Positions 17,985-25,961 of a stretch of DNA of 64,000 nucleotides are shown one piece after another. Numbering within the stretch: position 1 is the stretch's first letter; the number at the start of each line of letters is the position of its first letter. The notes beneath the pieces were generated by a model, which had not been told where the DNA came from, did not search any database, and saw only the letters and a list, made by a program, of their open reading frames with translations. Source of the DNA: Lonepinella sp042468235 (GTDB taxonomy: Bacteria; Pseudomonadota; Gammaproteobacteria; Enterobacterales; Pasteurellaceae); NCBI RefSeq assembly GCF_042468235.1, contig NZ_CP170386.1:1736001-1800000 (forward strand). The letters run 5' to 3'. The translations under genes and the position numbers were made by a program.

Positions 17985-18884
17985 TTATTTCGCCGAAACC
18001 TGTTTCAAAAATGTTTGTCTTGGACTGGTTAAGCCTAATTTTTCCGCTTCATTCACCAAATTCATAGCCTTGTTCACATCATTGGCTTTTAACGCTTTAC
18101 TTACCGCCTGATTGAAATACGCTTCAGTATCTTTATCAATCTCTGTCGTAACTGCCTGTTTGTTCCCTTGGCTCGCTTTGGCGACAGTCGTTGTCGTTGT
18201 TGCAGTGGTTGCCGTTGTACCAACAGCTGTACTAGTCGTTTTTTTACTGGTTGGCAGAATATCGGATAATCCAATAAATCTTGTACCTGAGCCATTACTT
18301 ACATTCACAGCAACTTCACCATGACGGCTATGTTTAACCACAATATCATCAATCGCTGGTGGTTGGGTACCTGTGGCTTTGGCATAGGCTTTCGCAGGGT
18401 GTGGCACCGTAGTCGTTGTGCTTAAATCTTGTGCTGTGGTATAAATTAACAAATAAATATAATCCTGATTTGCCGTTGGCGTTAAATCTAACTCTGCGGT
18501 AAAGCGATTAGGTTGCATACCTCGTTCTTCTTTAAATTGGAAGTGCGAAGAATCATATTGTGCCGCAAGATTAAAATTGCTGTCTAAAATCACCGCACTT
18601 GGAATAAAAACATTGTTATCAGCAACTGGGCTGGTAATTTCAATGCTTAATGAACCTTGATTAGCAGGAATACGATAAGCGGCTACAGGGCTTTCTGTAC
18701 CAGCAAAAGACGTGGTAAAGGCTTGCTTTTGTTGTTCGGATAATTCAGTGGTTAAGGTTTTAGAAAAGGTAATATCTTGCCATGGCAAATTTGCCATAGT
18801 TTGCGGATTAATATGAACCGTTTGAGCAGAAACAGGCAAGGCAAAACAGGCGAAAAGTGCGGTGAGAAATAAAGATTTTTTCAT
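17985..18884 (-). CDS. malM: Maltose operon periplasmic protein MalM
   Basis: 299 aa with a signal peptide (MKKSLFLTALFACFALPVSA, cut after AQ or SA). MalM accompanies the maltose operon in enterobacteria and pasteurellae; its exact role is unsettled, although it localises to the periplasm. The mature part begins with a beta-rich domain (LPWQDITF; SLSIEITSPVADN; AVILDSNFNLA), then a low-complexity Thr/Ala linker near residues 215-240, and a helical C-terminal region (AVSKALKANDVNKAMNLVNE). It is third in malK-lamB-malM, 87 bases after lamB. One uptake 9-mer lies inside the signal-peptide codons. Confidence 0.9.
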   Translation of the reverse strand: MKKSLFLTALFACFALPVSAQTVHINPQTMANLPWQDITFSKTLTTELSEQQKQAFTTSFAGTESPVAAYRIPANQGSLSIEITSPVADNNVFIPSAVILDSNFNLAAQYDSSHFQFKEERGMQPNRFTAELDLTPTANQDYIYLLIYTTAQDLSTTTTVPHPAKAYAKATGTQPPAIDDIVVKHSRHGEVAVNVSNGSGTRFIGLSDILPTSKKTTSTAVGTTATTATTTTTVAKASQGNKQAVTTEIDKDTEAYFNQAVSKALKANDVNKAMNLVNEAEKLGLTSPRQTFLKQVSAK

Positions 18885-18971
18885 ATTAACCTCTTTACAA
18901 TATGAATAGAAAAGGGAAAGGCTATCCGTTTCGGATCATCAATAAACGGATAGCCAAGTTTTAGCTTAGGA

Positions 18972-20237
18972 TTACCACCAAGCTTCGAATTGTACACCCA
19001 TGACAAATTCACCGTCTTTGGCTTTATAGCCTGCATCAGTACGATTACTTTGGTTAAATTTATCATTCCAGTGTGCATAAGTACCAAACACACGAATAGC
19101 TGGTCTTGCCCAAATGCTATCACCAGCTTGCCATTGTTGGGCAAGGGTGAATTTGGTCATGTCATTTTTCTTACCAGTGGCTTGATCTTTAATGCGGTCA
19201 TAACCCAATTCGAATAAAGTGCTCATGGTTTTAGTCCATTTATACATCGGACGAATACCCGCAGAATACCATGTTTTACCTTGATTGTTATCTAAATCAG
19301 TTTTTTCATAGATTAAGGCATACATGGTTTCAATTTTATCGCTTAATTGCACTACACCATGATCGATGACACGAATCATTTTACCTTTGTTATCTACGGA
19401 CGCACCTTGTGAGTGACCAGTATTCCAAGATGTCATGGAATCTGTGGCATATTGTACAACAAATTTATTAAAGCCACCGAAGAAGTTACCTTGAGTATGC
19501 TCAATAGTTGCCATAAAACCGTCTTTAGAGGCTTTTGGATCTAAAGTTGTGCCATTTTTAGTTCTAGCCCGACCATAATCCACACCAAATTCTAAGCGAC
19601 CATTCTCACTCACTTTGAGATCGGCTAAACGAGCATCAAATACATCGTTGTAAACATCTTGATCTTTAGTAGATTTCCAAGTACGAGTTGCAGCATCATA
19701 AGACCAACTATAAGCACCACCAGTTTCTGTATTACGAGTTACCGCCAAAGATAATTTACCAAAGCCTAAATCAATATTTTCAACCCCAGCACCTGGACCA
19801 GAAATATCCCAGTAGTAGAAGTCATTCATGTGAACGTCATGACGTTGATAGAAACGTTTACCTGCCCATAATGTGGCACCCGGTAAGCTGTCGGCAAAGT
19901 TTTTGAATTGTACGTTAATTTCACGTAATGCTGGGCTGGTAGATTCCCAGTCAACTTGTTGGTTAACGGAATAGGCTAAGTTTGAATCTAAGTAAATAGA
20001 TTTGTCGCCGTCTTTAAACAGTTCTTGACCTAATTTAAATTCAGCGTAGGTTTCCGCTTCATTACCTAAACGATATTTAGCACCCCCACCATTCACACCG
20101 AATGCAGTTTGTTCGCCACTGCCTGATGTCCAACCGATACCAGAACGGGCATAACCATGGAAATCAACGGCAAAAGCCTGAGATGAAAAAATAGCACCTG
20201 TTACAGCTAAAGCAAGCAGAGTTTTTTTACTATTCAT
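18972..20237 (-). CDS. lamB: Maltoporin LamB
   Basis: 421-aa outer-membrane porin for maltose and maltodextrins. Signal peptide KKTLLALAVTGAIFSSQAFA, then VDFHGYARSGIGWT, the usual maltoporin start. RLGNEAETYAEFKLGQEL, ATLWAGKRFYQRHDVHMNDF and the C-terminal FVMGVQFEAWW are family landmarks; the last residue is aromatic, as needed for barrel assembly. Length matches the 18-strand family. Upstream is a 9-bp perfect hairpin in the malK-lamB gap. Confidence 0.97.
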   Translation of the reverse strand: MNSKKTLLALAVTGAIFSSQAFAVDFHGYARSGIGWTSGSGEQTAFGVNGGGAKYRLGNEAETYAEFKLGQELFKDGDKSIYLDSNLAYSVNQQVDWESTSPALREINVQFKNFADSLPGATLWAGKRFYQRHDVHMNDFYYWDISGPGAGVENIDLGFGKLSLAVTRNTETGGAYSWSYDAATRTWKSTKDQDVYNDVFDARLADLKVSENGRLEFGVDYGRARTKNGTTLDPKASKDGFMATIEHTQGNFFGGFNKFVVQYATDSMTSWNTGHSQGASVDNKGKMIRVIDHGVVQLSDKIETMYALIYEKTDLDNNQGKTWYSAGIRPMYKWTKTMSTLFELGYDRIKDQATGKKNDMTKFTLAQQWQAGDSIWARPAIRVFGTYAHWNDKFNQSNRTDAGYKAKDGEFVMGVQFEAWW

Positions 20238-20269
20238 AATATTGGCCTCTTATATTTAGTTTATACAAT

Positions 20270-20290
20270 GCAATACTTTGCAAGTATTGC
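20270..20290 (-). promoter_or_regulatory. Intercistronic hairpin between malK and lamB
   Basis: Perfect inverted repeat GCAATACTT / AAGTATTGC around TGC, 33 bases before the lamB start. There is no T-run in the direction of transcription, so it may be an RNA processing or stability element that lets lamB differ in level from malK, rather than a terminator. Confidence 0.5.
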
Positions 20291-20389
20291 TATCTTTAAT
20301 GGTGTTCATAATGTATGAATACCAAAATTAGTTTCTTACGTTCACAATCCCTAAAAAATTTTATCCATTTCATACCGCACTTGTGTGCA

Positions 20390-21508
20390 TTACACGCCAA
20401 TTTCTTTAAATAAGCGTTGGCAAGCGGTGCCGTCTTCTTTAAATAAATGGCAACGTTCTGGCACGATACCAATGTCAATCGTTTCCCCCTCTTTCACCAA
20501 CATAATGTCATTTTGACGATAAACTAAGGTCGGTTGTTTAATCTCTGGAATTTCAAGGTGAATTTGTGTTTCATTACCCAACAATTCCACCACTTGCACA
20601 TTTCCCCGTAAAGTGACTTGCGCTTTATTCGACGGAATTAAATGTTCAGGACGAATACCAAGCGATAAACTTTCCCCGACTTTTACTCCGACACCAGAAA
20701 CGGGAATCCAGAAACAGTGATGATTGGCATCGGGTAATTCAATCTGAACTCGTTCTTTTTCCACCGCAGTGACTCGTACGGGGAGAAAATTCATTTTCGG
20801 CGAACCAATAAAGCCAGCCACAAAGCGATTGGCTGGATAATGATATAATTCCAATGGTTTACCTACTTGTGCAATACCACCCGCTTTTAACACCACGATT
20901 TTATCCGCCAAGGTCATGGCTTCAATTTGGTCATGGGTCACATAAATCATGGTACGGTTTAAGCGTTTATGTAATTTTGAAAGCTCTACGCGCATCTGCA
21001 CACGCAAGGCGGCATCAAGGTTGGAAAGGGGTTCGTCTAATAAAAATACATCGGGTTGGGAAACTAACGTACGACCGATTGCCACCCGTTGACGTTGTCC
21101 GCCTGATAAGGCTTTTGGTTTGCGATCGAGTAAATGGGCTAATTGTAAAATTTCTGCCACTTGATTGACTTTCTGCATTCGATCAGCTTTATTGACACCC
21201 GCTAATTTCAAACCAAAACACATATTTTCAGCCACATCAAGATGGGGGTACAACGCATAGGATTGGAATACCATACCAATACCACGTTTAGACGGCTCTA
21301 CATCATTCATGCGTTTTTCACCAATATACAAATCACCTGATGTAATATCTTCTAATCCAGCAATCATGCGTAATAAAGTCGATTTTCCACAACCAGACGG
21401 TCCGACAAAAACCACAAATTCGCCCTCTTGGATCTCTAAATTAATATCTTTGGATATATGAACATCACCGTAAGACTTGCATACGTTGCGTAGTGACACA
21501 TTAGACAT
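20390..21508 (-). CDS. malK: Maltose/maltodextrin ABC transporter ATP-binding protein MalK
   Basis: 372-aa ATPase of the MalFGK2 importer. Walker A GPSGCGKST, Q-loop VFQSYALYPHL, signature LSGGQRQRVAIGRTL, Walker B VFLLDEPLSNLDA, switch His in YVTHDQIEAMTLADKI. The C-terminal half has the regulatory OB-like domain, including GSPKMNFLP and LGIRPEHL. A GAGAGGT ribosome site precedes the ATG. It is first in malK-lamB-malM and is divergent from malE. Confidence 0.97.
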   Translation of the reverse strand: MSNVSLRNVCKSYGDVHISKDINLEIQEGEFVVFVGPSGCGKSTLLRMIAGLEDITSGDLYIGEKRMNDVEPSKRGIGMVFQSYALYPHLDVAENMCFGLKLAGVNKADRMQKVNQVAEILQLAHLLDRKPKALSGGQRQRVAIGRTLVSQPDVFLLDEPLSNLDAALRVQMRVELSKLHKRLNRTMIYVTHDQIEAMTLADKIVVLKAGGIAQVGKPLELYHYPANRFVAGFIGSPKMNFLPVRVTAVEKERVQIELPDANHHCFWIPVSGVGVKVGESLSLGIRPEHLIPSNKAQVTLRGNVQVVELLGNETQIHLEIPEIKQPTLVYRQNDIMLVKEGETIDIGIVPERCHLFKEDGTACQRLFKEIGV

Positions 21509-21921
21509 AGATACCTCTCATATAATTTTAATTTGATTTCGCTATACCCTTGGATTTGGTCAATATAGTGAATGCTTTTATAAAAAAGCAAATCATCCCA
21601 TAACGAATTTTTTGGGTATGAGTTATTATTAGCTGCTTTTTTGCAAAAAAAAATATCTACCTTGTTTTTTTTATTAATTTTGTGATCTAGTTCTCGTTTT
21701 TGATAAAAATTTTTATGATCTCAGTCATATTTCTGTTTAAATTATGGAGTAGATCACACTTTTGGAGTGGGGGGCGTAGAATGGGGAATGATGAACAATT
21801 AGTGAAAAATCTTCATCCTTAGCACCAGTAAACACAGAATTTCATTGCGTTACAAACGAGATATTGTGAATAATGAAATAAATACTCAACTTAATATCCC
21901 TTTATATTGTAGGAGAAAACT
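21509..21921. promoter_or_regulatory. malK/malE divergent control region
   Basis: 413 bases without a gene. Three CRP-like dyads cluster in the centre: TGTGATCTAGTTCTCG (21681-21696), TATGATCTCAGTCATA (21714-21729) and TATGGAGTAGATCACA (21743-21758). Possible MalT-type boxes on the minus strand are GGGATGA (21593-21599) and GGATGA (21813-21818). The general layout, CRP sites between two divergent MalT-dependent promoters, resembles the E. coli malEp/malKp region. The MalT boxes are weak and no malT gene is in the window. Confidence 0.6.
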
Positions 21922-23112
21922 ATGAAAAATCAACTAATTAAATTTGCTTTAACAGCAGCGGCAGGTTTAGTGTTATCGACTTCTGTCGTGGCAAAAATGA
22001 CCGAAGGTAAATTAGTCATTTGGATTAACGGCGATAAAGGCTATAACGGTCTAGCTGAAGTGGGTAAGAAATTTGAAAAAGATACTGGAGTGTCTGTACT
22101 GGTTGAACATCCAGATAAATTAGAAGAAAAATTCTCACAAGTAGCTTCTACAGGTGATGGTCCAGATATTATTTTCTGGGCGCATGACCGTTTCGGTGGC
22201 TATGCACAATCTGGTCTATTAGCAGAAATTCACCCAAGCAAAGAATTTAAAGAAAAATTTGTGGATTTCGCTTGGGATGCCGAAACCTACAACGGCAAAA
22301 TCATTGGTTATCCGGTAGCCATTGAATCTTTATCTTTGATTTATAACAAAGACATCGTAAAAGAAGCACCAAAATCTTGGGAAGATATTATTGCGTTAGA
22401 TAAAAAACTTAAAGCAGAAGGCAAAAATGCCATTATGTGGAATTTATCTGAGCCATATTTCACTTGGCCAGTTGTCGCATCAAACGGTGGTTATGCCTTT
22501 AAATTCAGCAACGGTAAATATGATGCCAATGACATCGGGGTCAATAACGCCGGTTCACAAAAAGCCTTACAATTCGTGGTGGATATGGTAAAAAATAAAG
22601 TGATTAATGCCGATATGGATTACTCCATTGCTGAAGCCGCATTCAATAAAGGACAAGCTGCCTTAACCATTAACGGACCTTGGGCTTGGGGCAATATTGA
22701 ACAAAGCAAAATCAATTATGGTGTAACTGTGTTACCAACCTTAAATGGTCAACCCTCTAAAGCGTTCGTAGGTGTGTTAAGTGCCGGGGTTAACTCTGCA
22801 AGCCCAAATAAAGATTTAGCTACTGAATTTTTAGAAAATTATCTGTTAACCGATGACGGATTAAGTGCGGTGAATAAAGATAAACCTTTAGGTGCGGTGG
22901 CATTAAAATCTTATCAAGCGGAATTAGCAAAAGATCCGCGTATTGCCGCCACCATGGAAAATGCACAAAAAGGGGAAATTATGCCAAATATTCCACAAAT
23001 GAGTGCTTTCTGGTATGCAGAACGTAGTGCAATTATTAATGCAGTCAATCAACGCCAAAGCGTGAAAGAAGCCTTAGATGATGCACATAGCCGTATTCAA
23101 AAACAACAATAA
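21922..23112 (+). CDS. malE: Maltose/maltodextrin-binding periplasmic protein MalE
   Basis: 396-aa periplasmic binding protein. Signal peptide KNQLIKFALTAAAGLVLSTS, then VVAKMTEGKLVIWINGDKGY, the well-known start of the maltose-binding fold. ATGDGPDIIFWAHDRFGGYA (here STGDG), YPVAIESLSLIYNKD and INGPWAWGNIEQSKINYGVT follow MBP closely, and the sugar-stacking aromatics are present. Length equals E. coli MalE (396). It is first in malE-malF-malG-malS; the strong foldback after it probably sets its higher expression relative to malF and malG. Confidence 0.98.
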   Translation: MKNQLIKFALTAAAGLVLSTSVVAKMTEGKLVIWINGDKGYNGLAEVGKKFEKDTGVSVLVEHPDKLEEKFSQVASTGDGPDIIFWAHDRFGGYAQSGLLAEIHPSKEFKEKFVDFAWDAETYNGKIIGYPVAIESLSLIYNKDIVKEAPKSWEDIIALDKKLKAEGKNAIMWNLSEPYFTWPVVASNGGYAFKFSNGKYDANDIGVNNAGSQKALQFVVDMVKNKVINADMDYSIAEAAFNKGQAALTINGPWAWGNIEQSKINYGVTVLPTLNGQPSKAFVGVLSAGVNSASPNKDLATEFLENYLLTDDGLSAVNKDKPLGAVALKSYQAELAKDPRIAATMENAQKGEIMPNIPQMSAFWYAERSAIINAVNQRQSVKEALDDAHSRIQKQQ

Positions 23113-23127
23113 GTGTTATCTCCATTT

Positions 23128-23289
23128 GGGAGAAAGTAACTTGTTAACCATAATTTACTTTTAAATAGGGAATATGACGTAGAGGTGAATCCACCTATTC
23201 ACCCATAAATTTTTGCACGGACGCATTGATTCATCTCTACGTGAAAAAGGAGTTCCAAGCAAAGAATTTATTAACAACTACTTTCTCCC
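23128..23289. repeat. Nested foldback element between malE and malF
   Basis: Outer arms GGGAGAAAGTA-AC-TTGTTAA (23128-23147) and its near-exact complement (23271-23289) enclose inner arms ACGTAGAGGTGAATC (23177-23191) and GATTCATCTCTACGT (23228-23242), with one mismatch. Inside the left inner arm, GGTGAAT / ATTCACC adds a small hairpin. The whole 162-base unit could fold as one long RNA stem or a DNA cruciform. It may be a small mobile inverted-repeat element or an mRNA stabiliser for malE. Confidence 0.7.
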
Positions 23290-23290
23290 T

Positions 23291-23332
23291 AATATAGCGT
23301 GAACCAATTCACGCTATATTGACTGATTTTTT
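23291..23332 (+). terminator. Hairpin with T-run upstream of malF (attenuator)
   Basis: Perfect 13-bp arms AATATAGCGTGAA / TTCACGCTATATT around CCAA, followed by GACTGATTTTTT. It looks like a partial terminator that would lower malF-malG relative to malE. Confidence 0.75.
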
Positions 23333-23360
23333 GTTTAATCATCAATAAATAGGTGTTCCT

Positions 23361-24905
23361 ATGCAACAAATAACCCATTCTCAATCTAGCTTTAAATGGC
23401 TGAAAATGCTTTTAGTCGGCATAGTCTTACTGATTGATTTCTATCTTGTGGGGCTAATGTACTTGCAAGGCGAATATTTGTTTGCCATGTTAACACTGGT
23501 CATTCTCACCTCAGGTGTGTATATTTTTAGCAGTAAAAAAGTCTATGCGTGGCGGTATGTTTACCCTGGTATTATGGGCATGGTGATTTTTATTTTATTC
23601 CCATTAGTGGCCACCATTGCGATTGCCTTTACCAATTACAGCGGCACTAACCAACTTGCCTTTGAGCGAGCGTTAACCGTATTACAAGATCAACGTTTTT
23701 TTGCCGGTGATAAATACGACTTTAAACTCTATCCACAAGAAAATAACCAATGGAAACTGAGCCTAGAAAATAAAAATACCGGCCAGTTTTTCATTTCCGA
23801 TAATATTCAATTTACTGACCACAATGTCGTGGTTCATGAACAACAACAAGCCCCAGCCGGTGATGTGGCTCCACTTAAAATAATTACCCAAAATCGCACC
23901 GCACTTCAACAAATGGTGGTGAGCTTACCCACAGGCAATGAAGTGACCATGAGTTCATTACGTCAATTCTCGGAACAAAAAGCTCGTTATAGCTATGATG
24001 ATAGCTTGCAAGATTTACGTAACAACGAAACAGGCAAAGTTTATCGCCCTAATTATGATACAGGATTCTTTCAGGAAATTGATGATCAAGGCAACTGGTT
24101 AAGCGAAACCTTAGAACCGGGTTTTACCGTAACCATCGGGTTTGCGAATTTTTTGAAGATTTTTACCGATGCGGGCATTCAAAAACCGTTCGTACAAATC
24201 TTTATTTGGACAGTGGTATTCTCCGCATTAACCGTGGTGTTTACCGTGATTTTAGGTACGGTGTTAGCTTGCCTAGTACAATGGGAACCGTTGAAAGGCA
24301 AGGGGATCTACCGCTTACTGCTTATTTTACCTTACGCCGTACCTTCTTTTATTTCTATCTTGGTGTTCAAAGGATTATTTAACCAAAGTTTCGGTGAAAT
24401 CAATCTGATTTTAAATCACTTGTTTGGCATTAGTCCGCAATGGTTTAATGATCCATTACTCGCCAAATCGATGATTTTAATTGTCAATACATGGTTGGGT
24501 TATCCTTATATGATGATTTTAGCCATGGGATTGCTCAAAGCGATTCCGCAAGATTTATACGAAGCCTCTGCGATGGACGGTGCGTCAACTTGGCAAAATT
24601 TTAGCAAAATCACCTTTCCATTATTGTTAAAACCATTAACCCCGTTAATGATTGCGTCTTTTGCCTTTAATTTTAACAATTTCGTGTTAATTCAATTATT
24701 AACCAACGGTCGTCCAGATATGATCGGCACTACGACACCTGCTGGTTACACCGATTTATTGGTGAGTTACACCTATCGTATCGCCTTTGAGGGCAGTGGC
24801 TCACAAGACTTTGGTTTAGCTGCGGCGATTGCCACCATCATCTTCTTATTAGTAGGTGGTTTAGCCATGCTTAACTTAAAAGCCACTAAATTTAAATTGG
24901 ACTAG
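23361..24905 (+). CDS. malF: Maltose/maltodextrin ABC transporter permease MalF
   Basis: 514-aa inner-membrane permease of MalFGK2. Hydrophobic segments at residues about 12-32, 38-55 and 70-92 precede a large periplasmic P2 loop (about 93-270), as in E. coli MalF; five further segments form the permease core. The EAA loop that docks MalK is at YEASAMDGASTWQNFSKITF. The end LNLKATKFKLD is typical. It lies 13 bases before malG. An uptake 9-mer is inside the P2 loop coding region. Confidence 0.97.
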   Translation: MQQITHSQSSFKWLKMLLVGIVLLIDFYLVGLMYLQGEYLFAMLTLVILTSGVYIFSSKKVYAWRYVYPGIMGMVIFILFPLVATIAIAFTNYSGTNQLAFERALTVLQDQRFFAGDKYDFKLYPQENNQWKLSLENKNTGQFFISDNIQFTDHNVVVHEQQQAPAGDVAPLKIITQNRTALQQMVVSLPTGNEVTMSSLRQFSEQKARYSYDDSLQDLRNNETGKVYRPNYDTGFFQEIDDQGNWLSETLEPGFTVTIGFANFLKIFTDAGIQKPFVQIFIWTVVFSALTVVFTVILGTVLACLVQWEPLKGKGIYRLLLILPYAVPSFISILVFKGLFNQSFGEINLILNHLFGISPQWFNDPLLAKSMILIVNTWLGYPYMMILAMGLLKAIPQDLYEASAMDGASTWQNFSKITFPLLLKPLTPLMIASFAFNFNNFVLIQLLTNGRPDMIGTTTPAGYTDLLVSYTYRIAFEGSGSQDFGLAAAIATIIFLLVGGLAMLNLKATKFKLD

Positions 24906-24917
24906 GGGGAAATAATT

Positions 24918-25808
24918 ATGGCAATGGTACAACCTAAATCAATTCGTTACCGTTTATTGGGTACACATTTAATTTTAATCCTGTTTATCGCTTTAATTAT
25001 GTTCCCGTTATTAATGGTGATCGGCATTTCTTTACGCCCAGGGAATTTGGCGATTGGGGATTTAATCCCAAAAGAAATTTCGTGGGATCACTGGAAATTA
25101 GCCCTTGGTTTTGATGTGGTCAATCCTGATGGTTCGATTACGCCACCACCATTCCCCGTATTATTATGGCTATGGAATTCAATTAAAGTCGCTTTTATCA
25201 CATCAGTGGGGATCGTTACGCTCTCTACCACCTGTGCATACGCTTTTGCTCGCATGAAATTCAAAGGCAAAAAGACGATTTTACAAGCGATGTTGATTTT
25301 CCAAATGTTCCCTGCGGTGCTTTCCTTGGTAGCGTTATATGCCTTATTTGACCGCTTAGGGCAATATGTACCATTTTTAGGATTAAATACCCATGCTGGC
25401 GTGATCTTCGCTTATCTCGGCGGTATCGCCCTACATGTTTGGACTATTAAAGGCTATTTTGAAACCATTGACGGCTCATTGGAAGAAGCCGCCGCACTAG
25501 ACGGTGCAACGCCATGGCAGGCATTCCGCCTAATTTTATTACCCCTTTCCGTCCCAATCTTAGCGGTGGTATTTATTCTTTCCTTTATCGCTGCGATTAC
25601 TGAAGTACCAGTGGCTTCATTGTTGTTGCGTGATGTGAATAGCTATACCTTGGCGGTGGGTATGCAACAATATCTGTATGCACAAAATTATCTATGGGGT
25701 GATTTCGCCGCCGCAGCGGTATTATCCGCCATTCCAATTACCGTGGTATTTTTACTCGCACAACGCTGGTTAGTTGGTGGTTTAACGGCAGGTGGGGTGA
25801 AAGGTTAA
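24918..25808 (+). CDS. malG: Maltose/maltodextrin ABC transporter permease MalG
   Basis: 296-aa inner-membrane permease, same length as E. coli MalG. Six hydrophobic segments; EAA loop EEAAALDGATPWQAFRLILL contacts MalK. RPGNLAIGDLIP, CAYAFARMKFKGKKT and the end WLVGGLTAGGVKG are MalG landmarks. A GGGGGAAATAATT ribosome region links it to malF. The REP-like inverted pair follows the stop. Confidence 0.97.
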   Translation: MAMVQPKSIRYRLLGTHLILILFIALIMFPLLMVIGISLRPGNLAIGDLIPKEISWDHWKLALGFDVVNPDGSITPPPFPVLLWLWNSIKVAFITSVGIVTLSTTCAYAFARMKFKGKKTILQAMLIFQMFPAVLSLVALYALFDRLGQYVPFLGLNTHAGVIFAYLGGIALHVWTIKGYFETIDGSLEEAAALDGATPWQAFRLILLPLSVPILAVVFILSFIAAITEVPVASLLLRDVNSYTLAVGMQQYLYAQNYLWGDFAAAAVLSAIPITVVFLLAQRWLVGGLTAGGVKG

Positions 25809-25825
25809 TAACCTGTACACGATAG

Positions 25826-25940
25826 CCCCGCACTGGCGTACGGGGTTACGCATATTACGCCACGCTGTGGCTGGTACGTGGGGAAGTCAGATTAGATGCG
25901 GAGCATCGTTATTTGCTTAGCCTTGTACGCCAGTGCAGGG
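25826..25940. repeat. REP-like inverted pair (copies B and C) between malG and malS
   Basis: Left arm CCCCGCACTGGCGTACGGGG (25826-25845) and right arm CCTTGTACGCCAGTGCAGGG (25921-25940) are complementary with 3 mismatches in 20. Each continues into the same inner flank (TTACGCATAT and, on the other strand, CTAAGCAAAT), so this is two inverted units rather than one hairpin. A single third unit lies at 17913-17960. Between them, GATGC/GCATC forms a small hairpin. Confidence 0.7.
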
Positions 25941-25961
25941 ATTTACAATGGGGAATAACCA

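Noticed and set aside
18170..18250. Tandem repeat or phase-variable tract in malM
   Set aside because: The Thr/Ala-rich codons are mixed (ACA, ACG, ACT, GTC) with no regular DNA unit.
20770..20795. Fourth REP-like unit (CGTACGGGG) in malK
   Set aside because: It is within coding sequence and lacks the paired arm and flank of the real units.
21581..21610. Confident MalT box array upstream of malK
   Set aside because: Only single GGATGA-like cores are visible, without the repeated, oriented boxes that would make the call firm.
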